Source of the DNA: an uncultured Lachnospiraceae bacterium
Lineage (GTDB): Bacteria > Bacillota > Clostridia > Lachnospirales > Lachnospiraceae
Direction of reading: 5' to 3'
Length of the DNA stretch: 64,000 bases
Assembly: GCA_910588865.1 (NCBI GenBank)
Contig: CAJUSJ010000006.1
Coordinates: 10,520-74,519, forward strand
In this document: piece by piece, positions 24,698-33,510 of the stretch
Numbering within the stretch: the first letter of the stretch is position 1
Layout of the letters: every line of letters begins with the position of its first letter
The notes under the pieces: model-generated
Told to the model about the DNA's origin: nothing
The model's database searches: none
Seen by the model: the letters and a program-made list of their open reading frames with translations, nothing else
Program-made: the position numbers and the translations under genes

Positions 24698-25393
24698 ATG
24701 ATTGGAATTATCGGGGCCATGAGCCAGGAGGTGGCCAATTTAAAGGAAGCCATGGACAATGTGAAGGTGGAAGAGACGGCAGGCATGGAATTTTTCCAGG
24801 GAACCATAAAAGGCAGGGAGGCGGTTGTGGTAAGGTCGGGAATCGGTAAGGTTAACGGCGCGGTGTGCGGCCAGATCCTTGCGGACCATTACCATGTGGA
24901 CGCCATTATCAACACGGGAATCGCGGGTTCCCTGAGAAATGAGATCAATATCGGGGACATTGTTCTCTCCAGGGATACCCTGCAGCACGATATGGATGCG
25001 ACGGGCTTTGGTTACCCGGTGGGACAGATCCCTCAGATGGAGAAGTCTGTGTTTGAGGGGGATCAGGCCCTCATTGAGGCGGCAAAGGAGTGCTGCGCCA
25101 GGGTGGTGCCGGAGATCGGAGTCCATGTGGGGCGGGTGGTCAGCGGCGACCAGTTTGTGTCTGACAAGGCGAAAAAAGCGTGGCTCGCTGAGACTTTTGG
25201 CGGATATTGTACGGAAATGGAGGGCGCGGCCATTGCCCAGGCGGCGTGGCTCAATCACATTCCATTTCTGATCATCCGGGCTATTTCAGACAAGGCGGAT
25301 GACAGTGCGGAGATGGATTATGAAGAGTTTGAGGCCAAGGCCATTGAACACAGCGTGAAGCTGGTGCTGGCTCTCCTTGAGAAAGTGGCTTAA
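24698..25393 (+). CDS. mtnN: 5'-methylthioadenosine/S-adenosylhomocysteine nucleosidase
   Basis: A 231-residue nucleosidase that splits methylthioadenosine and S-adenosylhomocysteine, recycling methyl-donor by-products. The sequence opens with IGIIGAMSQEVANL, has NTGIAGSL and the HDMDATGFGYPVGQIP loop, the MEGAAIAQ segment with the substrate-binding Glu, and the catalytic Asp in AISDKADDSA. Length and motifs are those of typical MtnN. AAAGGAGACAAGCAAG precedes the ATG. Confidence 0.95.
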   Translation: MIGIIGAMSQEVANLKEAMDNVKVEETAGMEFFQGTIKGREAVVVRSGIGKVNGAVCGQILADHYHVDAIINTGIAGSLRNEINIGDIVLSRDTLQHDMDATGFGYPVGQIPQMEKSVFEGDQALIEAAKECCARVVPEIGVHVGRVVSGDQFVSDKAKKAWLAETFGGYCTEMEGAAIAQAAWLNHIPFLIIRAISDKADDSAEMDYEEFEAKAIEHSVKLVLALLEKVA

Positions 25394-25446
25394 GTTCATC
25401 TGCGATTTGAAGGATAATTTGACGAGCGATTCTAGGCTCCCTGAAC

Positions 25447-25475
25447 TTCCCAAATGAAAATCCGGCGGTTATAAT
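25447..25475 (+). promoter_or_regulatory. Candidate promoter of the membrane protein gene at 25521
   Basis: TATAAT at 25470-25475 with TTCCCA at 25447-25452, spacer 17. Good -10, weak -35. Confidence 0.45.
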
Positions 25476-25520
25476 AAAGACCGTCCAAAAATCATTTTTG
25501 AGAAGAAAGGGGAGCTTTTT

Positions 25521-26474
25521 ATGTTGCTGGAGTTTTTAGAGACAGGAAATGCCCTGTATGTGCTGGCGGCCGCGTGTTTTCTGGGGCTGGCCGGCAGGCT
25601 GACAGCCCGAAACATTTACAAAAGAATGATGAAAGAAACCGATAACATGACACTGACAAAAAACCGCTATCTGAGAGATTTAAAACAGAAGACGGAGAAC
25701 GCTTACCGACTGAACCAGGGGATCCGCGACAGCAGGGTGTATCTGGAAAAGCAGCTGAGTACATATCGTTTTTTGGGAATCACTCTGAGCGGTTGGGGAA
25801 GCTTCGGAGGACAGATGACCGTGCTGTGCTTCCTTCTTGGAGGAGCGGCGGCTTTTGGGGCTTACTGGTACCGCTGTGACAGCTATTACATCGTGCTGTA
25901 TGGTTCTATGGGGATTCTGGCGGGGCTGGTAACCATGGTGGCGGACTACTGGGCCAACCTGGGGGAGGGGAAACAGCAGCTTCTCAATTCCCTTCAGGAT
26001 TATATGGAAAATTCTCTTTTTAACCGTCTGGCGCGGGAGACAGCCTCCGCTGCCGTTGAGGAGGGCAGGCGGGACAACGTTAGGGAACGGGCGGGAGAAA
26101 GGAGAAACCGCTTAGACAGTCCTGCCCGGTCCATGGCGGGGCAGACGGCAAATGGGGAGGAGGCTAAAAAGAATCCTTCCGGGGTTTTGGACCGCAAGGA
26201 AGAGGATGACGACGACATGGACTTTGCTCCCCAGGATCTGGAGACCGTGGGCCGGGGCCAGAGGCGGGGGAGCCGTATGGATAGGAGAGCCAAAGAAAAC
26301 GACGGCCCTAAGGAGGGCGACAAGAGCCGGAGAGACGTGGATTATCTGAAGACAAGCTTAGAACAGATCGCGGCCAGCCGGGAGAGGAACCGGATGGATG
26401 GCGACTGGGTGAAGGACATGTCCCAGGATGAGCTGGAGCTGGTGGGACAGATCCTCCGGCAGTATCTGACATGA
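25521..26474 (+). CDS. Membrane protein of unknown function
   Basis: A 317-residue protein I do not recognise. Three hydrophobic segments lie near residues 12-30, 95-116 and 122-143 in the N-terminal half. The C-terminal half is strongly charged and low in complexity, with Arg-rich parts and an Asp-rich run (EEDDDDMDFAPQDLETV), ending in a helical, probably folded tail (MSQDELELVGQILRQYL). AAAGGGGAGC precedes the ATG. It seems to be a single-gene unit. Confidence 0.7.
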   Translation: MLLEFLETGNALYVLAAACFLGLAGRLTARNIYKRMMKETDNMTLTKNRYLRDLKQKTENAYRLNQGIRDSRVYLEKQLSTYRFLGITLSGWGSFGGQMTVLCFLLGGAAAFGAYWYRCDSYYIVLYGSMGILAGLVTMVADYWANLGEGKQQLLNSLQDYMENSLFNRLARETASAAVEEGRRDNVRERAGERRNRLDSPARSMAGQTANGEEAKKNPSGVLDRKEEDDDDMDFAPQDLETVGRGQRRGSRMDRRAKENDGPKEGDKSRRDVDYLKTSLEQIAASRERNRMDGDWVKDMSQDELELVGQILRQYLT

Positions 26475-26510
26475 CGAATCACGAAAAGTCTCGCCAAGTT
26501 GAAAAAACTA

Positions 26511-26519
26511 TGATATAAT
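26511..26519 (+). promoter_or_regulatory. Extended -10 promoter
   Basis: TGATATAAT: a perfect TATAAT preceded by the TG of extended -10 promoters. It would give a leader of about 145 bases before the gene at 26673. The leader contains a GC-rich fold with ACCCCG near 26609 and CGGGGT near 26631. Confidence 0.5.
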
Positions 26520-26672
26520 TTAAAGAAACCCGGGCATGGTTTTGTCCGCGGTATTGTGGGCTGTCTGTGAGGCGCGAACTGGCCTGACCGGACCGCCCTG
26601 TACCAGACCCCGATCTCTCCGCGGAGGGACCGGGGTTTCCTGGCTCAAAGAAAAATACAGGAGGCGAAGACC

Positions 26673-26939
26673 ATGTTCCGTATGTGGGGAAAGCTGATAA
26701 AAAACAATCGTCTGCTGGACGACACCACCATTTGTATAGGAGATTACAGCTTAAGCCGTACCCAGATGGTGTTTCAGGCATTGGATGAGATGTGCTATTA
26801 TTTTGATCTGGGAAAACCGATCTGGCTGGATTCCAATGTGCGAGATTTTCAGCTTCACGACAAGACCCGCTTTAAGCAGGACAATTTTATCGAACCTATT
26901 GAATTTGATTTTCTGGAGATCCAGGTGATTGAGGAATGA
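26673..26939 (+). CDS. Small conserved-looking protein of unknown function
   Basis: An 88-residue soluble, acidic protein without signal or membrane segment (DDTTICIGDYSLSRTQMVFQ; IEPIEFDFLEIQVIEE at the C-terminus). ACAGGAGGCGAAGACC precedes the ATG, a strong ribosome binding site, and codon use matches the neighbours, so it is a real gene. I recognise no domain. Confidence 0.65.
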   Translation: MFRMWGKLIKNNRLLDDTTICIGDYSLSRTQMVFQALDEMCYYFDLGKPIWLDSNVRDFQLHDKTRFKQDNFIEPIEFDFLEIQVIEE

Positions 26940-26964
26940 TGGAGGTTATTGCCAATACTTTTTA

Positions 26965-26993
26965 TTGTAAAGCCGCCTTTTAGGAGTTATAAT
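26965..26993 (+). promoter_or_regulatory. Sigma-A promoter of the coiled-coil membrane protein gene
   Basis: TTGTAA (26965-26970) and TATAAT (26988-26993), spacer 17, about 45 bases before the start. Confidence 0.65.
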
Positions 26994-27039
26994 ATTTCTA
27001 TCAGGAAACGCATGCGGCTGTGCCAAGGAGGAAGGGTGA

Positions 27040-28131
27040 ATGGGTCAGGCCATTACGGATTACGGGACGTTTTTGATGGAAGCCAAGCAGGCAGTGACGG
27101 ATTTGAGGGACATGGAACAGAGGGAGACAGCTTTGTCCTCCCAGTTAAAGCAGAGCCGCCGGCAGCTGGAGGCAGAGGAGAAAGCGTTGGCGGACCGGAT
27201 CAGCCAGACCGTGAGGCGGCGGGCTTCTGATATCGCTGCCAGCTATGACAAGGAGCTTGGGAAAGGCCAGGAACAGTTAAAGAAGGCAAAGGCCAGGAGG
27301 GAGAAAGCCAAGAGCCAGGGGATCCGGGAGCGGATCGCCGAGGAGACGGCTGCCCTCAGGGAGGAAAACCGTCAGTTAAAGCTCCGGTTAAAGACCATTT
27401 TCCAGCAGAACCATGTGCCCGCGTTTTGCCGGGGCAGCTGGTATTACCGCCTGTTCTCCCCGAAGAGGATAGGGGAATACAGCTCTCTTCTGCTGGTGCT
27501 TCTGGTGTGCTTTTTTGTCATCCCATATGGAAGTTATCTGCTGATACCGGAACACAAGCCTTTGCATCTGGTGCTGATCTATCTGGCGTGCATCCTGGTG
27601 TTCGGGGGCTTGTATGTGGTGGTGGGAAACCGGACCAGGGACAGCTATGCCGCCACCATCAGGGAGGGGCGGCAGATCCGGGACCAGCTTCATGTCAATA
27701 GGAAGAAGATCAAGAGGATCACCAGGGACATCAAAAGAGATAAAAACGAGGCCATCTACAATCTCCAGAAGCATGACGATGAGATCGCCCGCATTGAGCA
27801 GATGATGTCCGAGACAGCCGCAAAGAAGAGCGAGGCCTTAAATACCTTTGAGTCTGTGACCAAAAACATTATCACAGACGAGATCACTGCCGGCAGCAGG
27901 GATAAGATCGACCTTCTCAGGGAGACCTGCGAATTCCAGGAGGGCGAATTGAAGCGGCTGCGGGAAGAGGTGAAGACGAAGAACCTGTTTATCACTGACA
28001 AGTACGGCGCTTATCTGGGGAAGGAGTTTCTGACCCCGGCCCGCCTGGACGCCCTTATGGACATTATGCAAAACGGGGTGGCGGTGAACTTGAGCGAAGC
28101 GATGGATGAATATAGAAAACAGCACGCATAA
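27040..28131 (+). CDS. Coiled-coil membrane protein of unknown function
   Basis: A 363-residue protein made of a long N-terminal coiled coil (about residues 15-125, rich in Glu, Lys, Arg and Gln), two adjacent membrane helices (about 148-170 and 176-196), and a second charged helical region (200-330) with a short folded end (PARLDALMDIMQNGVAVNLS). The layout, with both coiled coils on the same side of the membrane, suggests a cytoplasmic scaffold. No family is recognised. AAGGAGGAAGGGTGA precedes the ATG. It has its own promoter. Confidence 0.7.
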   Translation: MGQAITDYGTFLMEAKQAVTDLRDMEQRETALSSQLKQSRRQLEAEEKALADRISQTVRRRASDIAASYDKELGKGQEQLKKAKARREKAKSQGIRERIAEETAALREENRQLKLRLKTIFQQNHVPAFCRGSWYYRLFSPKRIGEYSSLLLVLLVCFFVIPYGSYLLIPEHKPLHLVLIYLACILVFGGLYVVVGNRTRDSYAATIREGRQIRDQLHVNRKKIKRITRDIKRDKNEAIYNLQKHDDEIARIEQMMSETAAKKSEALNTFESVTKNIITDEITAGSRDKIDLLRETCEFQEGELKRLREEVKTKNLFITDKYGAYLGKEFLTPARLDALMDIMQNGVAVNLSEAMDEYRKQHA

Positions 28132-28154
28132 TCAAAAGAAACCTGGTCTATAAT
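28126..28154 (+). promoter_or_regulatory. Candidate promoter of yyaC
   Basis: TATAAT at 28149-28154, with GCATA at 28126-28130 about 17 bases upstream. GCATA resembles the -35 of forespore sigma factors F and G, but the -10 looks like sigma A, so the class is undecided. Confidence 0.35.
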
Positions 28155-28182
28155 ATGACTAAGAATGAAGACCAGGTGAGAC

Positions 28183-28785
28183 ATGATGAGCGTATGGAAA
28201 CGGATGGCTCCCTTGAGACAGAGGGAGCTTTATTATTATGATACAAACCAGGAATTTGAGTCAGCGGATCTGGCTGCCAGATTATATATGATGATCCGGG
28301 AGGAGTTGGACAGGAGCGGAAAGGATCAGGTTCTTTTGCTGTGCATTGGCACGGACCGCTCCACAGGGGACAGTCTGGGGCCATTGATCGGATACCAGCT
28401 GAGGAACCGGGGGCTGAAGCACATCCGGGTTCTGGGAACATTAAACCGCCCGGTTCACGCCATGAATCTGGAGGACACCCTGAGCCTGGTGGAGCGGTAT
28501 TACCAGGACCACTTGATCATCGCGGTGGATGCCTCGGTGGGGATGAATGACCACATTGGGTGTATAACCCTTGGCCGGGGATCTTTAAAGCCAGGTCTTG
28601 GAGTCAGCAAGGAGCTTAGGTCTGTGGGGGATCTGTTTATCACGGGGATCGTCAGCGGAAGCGGCAGCTATGACCCGGTGATGCTCCAGAGCATACGTTT
28701 AAGCGTTGTCATGAGGATGGCGGAGTGCATCAGCGAGAGCGTGTGCCTTGTCGAAAAATTATGGGAATCCATGGCCCTCGTTTGA
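28183..28785 (+). CDS. yyaC: YyaC family spore protein (putative protease)
   Basis: A 200-residue protein of the YyaC family, related in fold to the hydrogenase maturation endopeptidases and the spore protease GPR. The core is LLLCIGTDRSTGDSLGPLIG, followed by IIAVDASVG and a conserved GDLFITGIVSGSGSYD segment. Homologues occur in spore formers and are expressed in the forespore in Bacillus, so this gene supports a sporulating host. GACCAGGTGAGAC precedes a double ATG. It appears to be a single-gene unit. Confidence 0.88.
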   Translation: MMSVWKRMAPLRQRELYYYDTNQEFESADLAARLYMMIREELDRSGKDQVLLLCIGTDRSTGDSLGPLIGYQLRNRGLKHIRVLGTLNRPVHAMNLEDTLSLVERYYQDHLIIAVDASVGMNDHIGCITLGRGSLKPGLGVSKELRSVGDLFITGIVSGSGSYDPVMLQSIRLSVVMRMAECISESVCLVEKLWESMALV

Positions 28786-28811
28786 CATTTTTCGCGTAAA
28801 TATCGTGTTAT
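28782..28811 (+). promoter_or_regulatory. Promoter of the LysM-DUF5711 unit
   Basis: TTGACA (28782-28787), overlapping the yyaC stop codon, and TGTTAT (28806-28811), spacer 18. Confidence 0.55.
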
Positions 28812-28853
28812 GATTTTTCTTATCGGAAAGAAGAATGATAGCGGGGTGAGCCT

Positions 28854-30092
28854 ATGGGAGAATTATATAATCCATTTCCCAAGCTGCCGAAAAATATCAG
28901 GCAGATCGGGGAAAGAGACCAGTCAGTCAGGCTGTATGTGGAAGACTATGTGAATACGTATCTGAAACGCCTTTATCCAAGAGGTGGACAAGACTTAAAA
29001 GCAGGGCTTTTGCTGGGAAACGCGGAGGAGCATGAGGGAACACCGTATCTGTTTGTGGACGGTGCCCTGGAGATGGAAGATGTGACAGAAAGCGGGGAAA
29101 AGGTGGCGTTTACAGAAGCTGCCTGGAAGAAGGCCTACCAGAACATGGAACAGATGTTTCCAAAACGGGTGATACTGGGATGGTTCCTGTGCGGTATGCC
29201 GGGGAGCGCCTTAAGCCCGCTAAATTACTGGAAACAGCACGGCCAGTATTTTGCGGGAAAAAATCAGCTGATGTATCTGAATTTTGGCCTGGAAGGAGAA
29301 GAAGCCGTATATGTGACATCAGAGGATGGCTTCTATAAGCTGCGGGGCTACAGCATCTATTATGAGCGCAACCAGATGATGCAGGATTACATGATCCAGA
29401 GAAAAGACGCCCGCCGGGTGGAGTCCGGCACAGGGGATGCGGTGATACGGGATTTCCGCCAGAGGATGGAGGAAAATAAAACCCAGGCGATATCCAGGAG
29501 AGGAACCATAAGGGTTCTGGGGAGCCTGTGCAGCGCCCTGTCCATTGTGGTCCTGGCCGGTGGCGTGGTGATGTTCAACAATTATGAGAAAATGCAGGAG
29601 ATGGAATCGGTGCTGACCTCCGCTCTCCCGGTGGCGGGAAGAGAGAGACAGGAGACCGGAGCCCTGGGACAAAAGGGCGGGGATCTGGACAGCGAAGGGG
29701 ACAGTGAGGTGATCGTGGAACAGGCAAAAAACCAGATTTCGCCAACCATACCTCCGGAGACCATGTCTCCTACATATCCGGATGAGACAGAAGGGGTGTC
29801 TGAAGTACAGGTCAATATGGGACAGGCTGAGGCAGTTACGGAGCCAGCGGTGACCCAGACCAGCCCTGAGCCGGAGACCGCTCCGCCCACAAAAGCCCCG
29901 GCGGAAGAGACCGAGGCGGCAGCGGAGGTTTCGGCAAACCCCATCACCTACCAGGTTCAGGATGGGGAGACGCTGTACAGCATCTGCCTGAAAGTCTATG
30001 GCAGTCTCAGCAGAGTAGGGGAGGTCTGTGAACTGAATGGCCTGGAAAATCCGGACAAGATCATTTCAGGACAGAAATTGATTCTTCCGTAA
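28854..30092 (+). CDS. LysM-domain membrane protein with MPN-like N-terminal region
   Basis: A 412-residue protein. Residues 1-200 form a cytoplasmic domain; the stretch ILGWFLCGMPGSALSPLNYW (about residue 106) recalls the GWYHSHPG ... S-x2-D block of MPN/JAMM proteases, but the metal-binding His and Asp are replaced. One membrane helix follows near residue 220-245 (ALSIVVLAGGVVMFN). A Pro/Thr/Glu-rich linker leads to a C-terminal LysM domain (ITYQVQDGETLYSICLKVYG) that should bind peptidoglycan outside. GGGGTGAGCCT precedes the ATG. The DUF5711 gene follows after 65 bases. The LysM call is firm; the MPN idea is inference. Confidence 0.8.
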   Translation: MGELYNPFPKLPKNIRQIGERDQSVRLYVEDYVNTYLKRLYPRGGQDLKAGLLLGNAEEHEGTPYLFVDGALEMEDVTESGEKVAFTEAAWKKAYQNMEQMFPKRVILGWFLCGMPGSALSPLNYWKQHGQYFAGKNQLMYLNFGLEGEEAVYVTSEDGFYKLRGYSIYYERNQMMQDYMIQRKDARRVESGTGDAVIRDFRQRMEENKTQAISRRGTIRVLGSLCSALSIVVLAGGVVMFNNYEKMQEMESVLTSALPVAGRERQETGALGQKGGDLDSEGDSEVIVEQAKNQISPTIPPETMSPTYPDETEGVSEVQVNMGQAEAVTEPAVTQTSPEPETAPPTKAPAEETEAAAEVSANPITYQVQDGETLYSICLKVYGSLSRVGEVCELNGLENPDKIISGQKLILP

Positions 30093-30157
30093 TCAGAAAT
30101 GGTGTGGTATACTGTCCATAGAAAGAGTGGGCAGCTGCCTGTACGGGAGAACCAAAG

Positions 30158-31432
30158 ATGACAGATATGAGTTCCATGAACAGAGAAACGAAAAAGAAGC
30201 ATTTGCGCAGCCGGGTCATCACCCCCAACCGCCCTCCAGCGCCGGATCCCCAGGAATCCAGCGAGGAGATCGTAGAAAAGGCGGAGCGGCGGGTTCGACA
30301 CCGCCGTCTGATCCTTCTTCTTGTTCTTCTGGTGTTGATCACGGTCATTTCCATTGCCTACTATTGGTACCAGAGGAGATATCAGTACAAAGAAGCGACG
30401 GTGGGCTGGGAACGCCGATATGAGAGGGATGAGGCGGGTTTTGTGCAGTATCAGTCCTTTTTGGACAACCTGATACGATACAGCAAGGATGGCGCGTCCT
30501 ACATAGACGCTAATGGGAAGGATGTGTGGGTTCAGCCATATGAGATACGGGATCCTATTATTGCTGTCAACGGCGGTTATGCGGCCATAGCCGACAGGCA
30601 GGGAAACCACATTTATATATTTGACAAAAACGGCCTTTTGGGAACCGCCACCACGGTTCTTCCTGTGATGAAGATTACAATTTCCGCCAAAGGCCTGGTG
30701 TCCGCCATATTGGAGGGGCCTACCACCAGCCATATCTACTATTATACAAAGGAGGGGGTGGAGATGAGTATCTGGCTTACCGGATTTTTAAACGGTGAGA
30801 TCGGCTATCCTTTAGACATCAGTCTGTCCCCTGACGGAAAAATCCTTATGGGCTCTTTTACTTATCTGAAAGGAGGAAGACTGAAAAACAGGGTAGCGTT
30901 TTACAATTTCTCCGAGGTGGGAAAGAATGTGCCCGACCGTTTTGTGGGCGGTTTTCATGAGATGTATGACGAGAGCATGATACCTAAGGTATGTTACCTG
31001 GATAACATTTATTCCGTGGCATTCGCCGACAGCAGCATTTCTTTTTACAGCTCCCTGGATGTTATGTCTCCGGTGCTGCTGAAACAGATTCCTGTGGAGG
31101 AGGAGATCAGGACCGTTTTCTATGGGGGACAGTATGCGGGCATTATCGTGGATAACCAGTCAGGCCAGGAGGATTACCGTCTGGACTTGTACTCGGCGGA
31201 AGGAAATCACATATTTAGCAGGGATTTCAGCTATGAGTATGAGCATGTGGATATTGACGGAGATAATATCTTTTTGTATAATGAAGACTCATGCAGGATT
31301 TATAATCGTTTTGGAAACCTAAAATACGAAGGCGCATTTGATTTCCCGGTCTCCTCGATACGGGGCGGGGATCTCCCTAACGAGATCATCGCGGCAGGAC
31401 CCCAGGCAGTCAAAGAGATTAAACTACATTAG
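30158..31432 (+). CDS. DUF5711 family membrane-anchored protein
   Basis: A 424-residue protein with a basic cytoplasmic N-terminus, one membrane helix (LILLLVLLVLITVISIAYYW, about residue 50) and a large outer domain with repeated beta-rich blades (GGYAAIADRQGNHIYIFDKNG; DISLSPDGKILMGSFTYLK; YAGIIVDNQSG), matching DUF5711 of Lachnospiraceae, likely a beta-propeller. Function is unknown. The transketolase start lies only 11 bases after the stop, so the two are probably cotranscribed although unrelated in function. Confidence 0.8.
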   Translation: MTDMSSMNRETKKKHLRSRVITPNRPPAPDPQESSEEIVEKAERRVRHRRLILLLVLLVLITVISIAYYWYQRRYQYKEATVGWERRYERDEAGFVQYQSFLDNLIRYSKDGASYIDANGKDVWVQPYEIRDPIIAVNGGYAAIADRQGNHIYIFDKNGLLGTATTVLPVMKITISAKGLVSAILEGPTTSHIYYYTKEGVEMSIWLTGFLNGEIGYPLDISLSPDGKILMGSFTYLKGGRLKNRVAFYNFSEVGKNVPDRFVGGFHEMYDESMIPKVCYLDNIYSVAFADSSISFYSSLDVMSPVLLKQIPVEEEIRTVFYGGQYAGIIVDNQSGQEDYRLDLYSAEGNHIFSRDFSYEYEHVDIDGDNIFLYNEDSCRIYNRFGNLKYEGAFDFPVSSIRGGDLPNEIIAAGPQAVKEIKLH

Positions 31433-31443
31433 GAGGCATACCA

Positions 31444-33426
31444 ATGAATAAAATCCATACTCTGTCAGTAAATACCATCCGGGTATTGTCAGCAGATGCC
31501 ATTCAGAAAGCCAACTCCGGCCATCCGGGACTTCCCCTGGGAGCCGCGCCCATGGCTTATGAGCTGTGGGCCAACCACATGAACCACAATCCGGCGGACC
31601 CTGACTGGCCTAACCGGGACCGTTTTATCCTTTCGGGCGGCCATGGATCCATGCTTCTGTATTCCCTGCTTCACCTTTTCAAATATGACAATCTGTCTAT
31701 AGAAGATATCAAGAATTTCCGCCAGCTGGGTTCCGTAACCCCGGGGCATCCGGAGTACGGCTGCACCGTGGGGGTGGAGGCCACCACAGGCCCTCTGGGG
31801 GCCGGCATGGCCATGGCGGTGGGAATGGCCATGGCAGAGGCTCACCTGGCCGCTGTTTTCAATAAAGAGAATTATCCGGTGGTGGATCATTATACCTATG
31901 TACTGGGCGGGGATGGCTGTATGATGGAGGGGATCACCTCCGAGGCCTTCTCCCTGGCAGGCACCCTGGGGCTGTCCAAGCTGATCGTGCTCTATGATTC
32001 CAACAGGATCACCATTGAGGGAGACACGGACATTACTTTCACGGAGAACGTGGCCGCGCGTATGGAGGCTTTTGGTTTCCAGACCATCACCGTGGAGGAT
32101 GGCAATGACCTGGAGGCCATCGGAGCGGCTATTAAGGAGGCCAAGGCGGATACAGAGAGGCCGTCTTTTATCACCGTAAAGACAGAGATCGGTTACGGCT
32201 GTCCGGCAAAGCAGGGCAAGGCCAGCGCCCACGGCGAGCCTCTGGGAGCGGACAATGTGGCCGCCCTGAAGGAGAACCTTGGCTGGCCGTACAAGGAGGA
32301 TTTTTATGTGCCAGAGGAGGTCTATGCCCATTTTCAGGACCTGTCCGGGGAAAAAGCGGAGACAGAGGCGGCCTGGAACGTGATGTTTGCCGCTTATTGC
32401 CAGGAGTATCCCCAGATGAAGGAGCTGTGGAACCAGTATCACGACACCGGACTGGGGAGACAGTTTGAGGATGATGAGGATTTCTGGGCCAGCAGCGCCA
32501 AGTCGGAGGCTACCAGGAGCCTGTCCGGGAAGCTGTTGAACCATATGGCGGAAAAGATGCCGAACTTATTCGGCGGGTCCGCGGACCTCGCGCCCTCCAA
32601 CAAGACCTTTATGAACGGAAAAGGGGATTTTTCAAAGGAAACCCCGGAAGGAAGCAATATCCATTTCGGCGTCAGGGAGCTTGCCATGACAGCCATCGGC
32701 AACGGGGTGATGCTCCACGGCGGCCTTCGGGCATACATTGCCACCTTCTTTGTGTTCAGTGATTATATGAAGCCCATGGCCAGGCTGTCCGCGCTGATGG
32801 GACTGCCCCTGACCTATGTGCTGACCCACGACAGCATCGGGGTGGGAGAGGACGGACCTACCCATGAGCCGGTAGAGCAGCTTGCCATGCTCCGCTCCAT
32901 CCCTAATTTCCATGTATTCCGTCCCTGTGATTCCGTGGAGACCGCGGCTGCCTGGTACAGCGCGGTGACTTCCCAGCATACTCCCACGGCCCTTGTGCTG
33001 AGCCGTCAGAACCTGCCGGCGGTGGAGGGCACGAAGAGGGATGCCTTAAGGGGCGGTTACGTGCTGTCTGACTGTGAGGGAACTCCGGAGGTGATCCTTA
33101 TGGCCACAGGGTCTGAGGTGAGCCTTGCCCTGGAGGCAAAGAAAGTTCTGGAGGCAGAGGGAAGAAGGATCCGGGTGGTGTCCATGCCCTGTATGGAGCT
33201 GTTCTGCCAGCAGACGGACGAGTACAGGGAGTCTGTTCTGCCCAGATCCGTGACAAAGCGGGTGGCCATTGAGGCGGGAAGCGCCTTTGGATGGGGCAGC
33301 TTTGTGGGCCTGGAGGGCGCGTGCGTGGCCATGGAAGGCTTTGGAGCCAGCGGTCCGTCCGGGGAGCTTTTCGCGCGTTTTGGTTTCACCGCGGACCATG
33401 TGGTGGATACGGTGAGAAGTCTGTAA
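31444..33426 (+). CDS. tkt: Transketolase
   Basis: Full-length 660-residue transketolase of the non-oxidative pentose phosphate pathway, moving two-carbon units between sugar phosphates with thiamine diphosphate. Substrate-binding histidine in NSGHPGLPLGAAPM; cofactor-binding GDGCMMEG; the pyrimidine-domain Glu and signature in HDSIGVGEDGPTHEPVEQL. TTAGGAGGCATACCA precedes the ATG. The ROK glucokinase gene follows, consistent with a sugar-metabolism stretch. Confidence 0.96.
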   Translation: MNKIHTLSVNTIRVLSADAIQKANSGHPGLPLGAAPMAYELWANHMNHNPADPDWPNRDRFILSGGHGSMLLYSLLHLFKYDNLSIEDIKNFRQLGSVTPGHPEYGCTVGVEATTGPLGAGMAMAVGMAMAEAHLAAVFNKENYPVVDHYTYVLGGDGCMMEGITSEAFSLAGTLGLSKLIVLYDSNRITIEGDTDITFTENVAARMEAFGFQTITVEDGNDLEAIGAAIKEAKADTERPSFITVKTEIGYGCPAKQGKASAHGEPLGADNVAALKENLGWPYKEDFYVPEEVYAHFQDLSGEKAETEAAWNVMFAAYCQEYPQMKELWNQYHDTGLGRQFEDDEDFWASSAKSEATRSLSGKLLNHMAEKMPNLFGGSADLAPSNKTFMNGKGDFSKETPEGSNIHFGVRELAMTAIGNGVMLHGGLRAYIATFFVFSDYMKPMARLSALMGLPLTYVLTHDSIGVGEDGPTHEPVEQLAMLRSIPNFHVFRPCDSVETAAAWYSAVTSQHTPTALVLSRQNLPAVEGTKRDALRGGYVLSDCEGTPEVILMATGSEVSLALEAKKVLEAEGRRIRVVSMPCMELFCQQTDEYRESVLPRSVTKRVAIEAGSAFGWGSFVGLEGACVAMEGFGASGPSGELFARFGFTADHVVDTVRSL

Positions 33427-33510
33427 ACGTAAATACGGGAATGAGCCTGAGGCATATGCTGTCCAGGCCATTCCTTTTATTTAAAATAATACGATGAGGA
33501 GGAAAATACC

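Noticed and set aside
31489..32544. Minus-strand open frame of 351 codons opposite transketolase
   Set aside because: Shadow of the tkt codon pattern; the transketolase motifs on the plus strand are complete.
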